DNA of 64,000 bases. Source: Lolliginicoccus lacisalsi. GTDB lineage: Bacteria; Actinomycetota; Actinomycetes; Mycobacteriales; Mycobacteriaceae. Positions 62,823-64,000 of the stretch are shown piece after piece. The position numbers and the translations under genes were made by a program. Positions within the stretch are counted from its first letter, which is position 1. Each line of letters opens with the position of its first letter. The stretch lies in contig NZ_JACYWE010000004.1 of the NCBI RefSeq assembly GCF_014841105.1, forward strand, positions 1-64,000, in the 5' to 3' direction. The notes under the pieces were generated by a model. That model did not search any database, was not told the origin of the DNA, and was given only the letters and a program-made list of their open reading frames with translations.

Positions 62823-63269
62823 TTGATCGCGAGAAACACCAGCAGCGCGCAGCGCGGAATCTCGGTCGACATTTCGATCCGTGCCGATATTCACTACCTC
62901 CCCGTCTTCCGCGAGGTGGTCAAGTCCGTGGCGCAGGCGTCGGGATTCGATGCGGACGGCATCGACGACGTGCAGCTCGCGGTGGATGAGGTGGCGGCCA
63001 CCCTCATCGAGATCACTGCCGATGGCTCAGAGGTCAGTTGCTCCCTCGAGGACAATGGCGGAGAGCTCTGCGTCACCATGACCTCGGAGTGCGCTGCCGC
63101 GCCGCTGCCCAGGAGCAACAGCTTCCGCTGGCATGTGGTGCGCACTCTTGCCGACGACCTTGATTGGCACCAGGATGCGGTCTCTGAGAAACATTCGCTT
63201 CGCAATGAGAAGTGCCCCACCACGACGGTACAGATTGTGAAGCGAAAGGCCTTGCCGACCTGTGAGTGA
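62823..63269 (+). CDS. rsbW: Anti-sigma-F factor RsbW-like
   Basis: The 148-residue product resembles M. tuberculosis RsbW (UsfX): ADIHYLPVFREVVKSVAQAS, DDVQLAVDEVAATLIEITAD and SFRWHVVRTLADDLDWHQDA. It is a GHKL-fold protein, but the N-box Asn and the Gly-rich ATP loops of active kinases are missing or changed, so it may bind SigF without kinase activity. TTG 62823 is chosen because GGGGAG lies 4 bases upstream. The end overlaps the sigF start by 8 bases. Confidence 0.85.
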   Translation: MIARNTSSAQRGISVDISIRADIHYLPVFREVVKSVAQASGFDADGIDDVQLAVDEVAATLIEITADGSEVSCSLEDNGGELCVTMTSECAAAPLPRSNSFRWHVVRTLADDLDWHQDAVSEKHSLRNEKCPTTTVQIVKRKALPTCE

Positions 63270-64000
63270 TCCTGACTACTCGGATATCCCGCGGCGTATC
63301 GCCCGGTTGCGGGAGCTCAACGATTGCGAGGACGCGGCGATCACGCTCCGTGAGGAGATCATCGCTCACTGCGTGCCTCTCGCCGAGCACATCTCCTGGC
63401 GCTTCGCGCACCGGGGCGAGCCCATCGATGATCTCCAGCAGGTGGCCCTCGTCGGGCTGATCCACTCGATCGATCGCTTCGACCCCTCCGTGGGCGGTGA
63501 TTTCCTCGCCTTCGCCGTGCCCACCATCATGGGGGAGGTCCGGCGGCATTTCCGTGACACCCGGTGGGCCGTGCGGGTGCCCCGGCGGCTCCAGGAAACC
63601 CATCTCGCCATCGGCTCGGCCAGCGCGGAACTCGCTCAGGACCTTGGCCGCGAGCCCACTCCGGCCGAGATCGCGGCGGAACTCGATGTCACCGTCGCGC
63701 AGGTCGAGCAGGGCCAGATGGCGGGCAGGGCCTTCGTCGCGCAGTCCGCCGATGCTGGACAGGGCCACGGCGAGGATGACCGGTCAGTCCTTGACACCCT
63801 GGGCTCGGTCGATGCTGCGCTCGAGCAGCTCGAGGATCATGAGGCCCTGCAGGAGGCGCTCGACCAGCTTCCCTCTCGGGAGCGCAGCATCATCATCATG
63901 CGCTTCTTCGGCAACAAGACCCAGGCGCAGATCGCCGAGCAGCTCGGTATCTCGCAGATGCATGTGTCCCGGCTGCTCGCGCGCACCCTGGCCCAGTTGC
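63262..64000 (+). CDS. sigF: RNA polymerase sigma factor SigF (3' partial)
   Basis: This group 3 sigma factor runs off the window after 246 codons; about 15 more residues are expected. It has region 2 (HISWRFAHRGEPIDDLQQVA and IHSIDRFDPSVGGDFLAFAV), region 3 (ELAQDLGREPTPAEIAAELD) and region 4 (LPSRERSIIIMRFFGNKTQA, AQIAEQLGISQMHVSRLLA). GTG 63262 overlaps the rsbW stop. The rsbW-sigF order is as in mycobacteria, although there it is not next to guaB3. Confidence 0.93.
   Translation, partial: MSDPDYSDIPRRIARLRELNDCEDAAITLREEIIAHCVPLAEHISWRFAHRGEPIDDLQQVALVGLIHSIDRFDPSVGGDFLAFAVPTIMGEVRRHFRDTRWAVRVPRRLQETHLAIGSASAELAQDLGREPTPAEIAAELDVTVAQVEQGQMAGRAFVAQSADAGQGHGEDDRSVLDTLGSVDAALEQLEDHEALQEALDQLPSRERSIIIMRFFGNKTQAQIAEQLGISQMHVSRLLARTLAQL

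Overview
The window comes from a high-GC actinobacterium, most likely a member of the Mycobacteriales (mycolate lineage); I cannot name the genus. The gene order from the S10 ribosomal operon through truA, an ESX-4 type VII secretion locus, rplM-rpsI, glmM, glmS, alr, rimI-tsaD, groES-groEL1, whiB3, sigD-rsdA and guaB2-guaB3 closely follows the Mycobacterium tuberculosis Rv34xx block. Predicted proteins carry mycobacterial signatures: extended ribosomal protein ends, His-tailed GroEL1, WhiB3 and a 181-residue adenylate kinase. These family comparisons are from memory; no search was run.

Layout. 1-9.2 kb is an accessory, partly decayed region. It holds the 3' end of a non-ribosomal peptide synthetase (carrier plus thioesterase), a small unknown ORF, a broken polysaccharide pyruvyl transferase, a broken family 2 glycosyltransferase beside an intact paralogue, a Drr-type ABC exporter (one ATPase, two permeases), an alpha/beta hydrolase and a hot-dog thioesterase-like protein. 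9.2-26.4 kb is the translation cluster: rpsJ to rpsQ, rplN-rplX-rplE, rpsH to rplO, secY-adk-map, infA, rpsM-rpsK-rpsD, rpoA-rplQ-truA. Hairpins separate most of these blocks. The zinc-type S14 gene (rpsZ) and rpmJ are absent from their usual places.

26.3-39.2 kb is a complete ESX-4-like locus: eccE, eccB, mycP, eccD, a three-ATPase eccC, an Rv3446c-like membrane protein and the WXG100 pair esxU/esxT. Together these should form an inner-membrane secretion machine, its mycosin protease and a substrate heterodimer. 39.4-53.1 kb holds rplM-rpsI, cell-wall precursor genes (glmM, glmS, alr), two Rv3440c/Rv3439c-like helical proteins, NAD(P)HX repair, and the tsaE-tsaB-rimI-tsaD block for tRNA t6A and S18 modification. 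A repeat-rich non-coding patch follows glmM.

53.1-64 kb is stress response and purine synthesis: groES under a CIRCE operator, groEL1, whiB3, an Rv3415c-like gene, sigD with its anti-sigma factor rsdA, a DUF5319 gene, guaB2, guaB3, and an rsbW-sigF pair that runs off the right edge. No tRNA, rRNA, CRISPR array or insertion sequence was seen. I found no clear undescribed system. The best leads are the intact EccE-containing ESX-4 locus with shared six-G leaders, the loss of zinc-ribbon ribosomal genes, the repeat patch after glmM, and the decaying surface-glycan genes.
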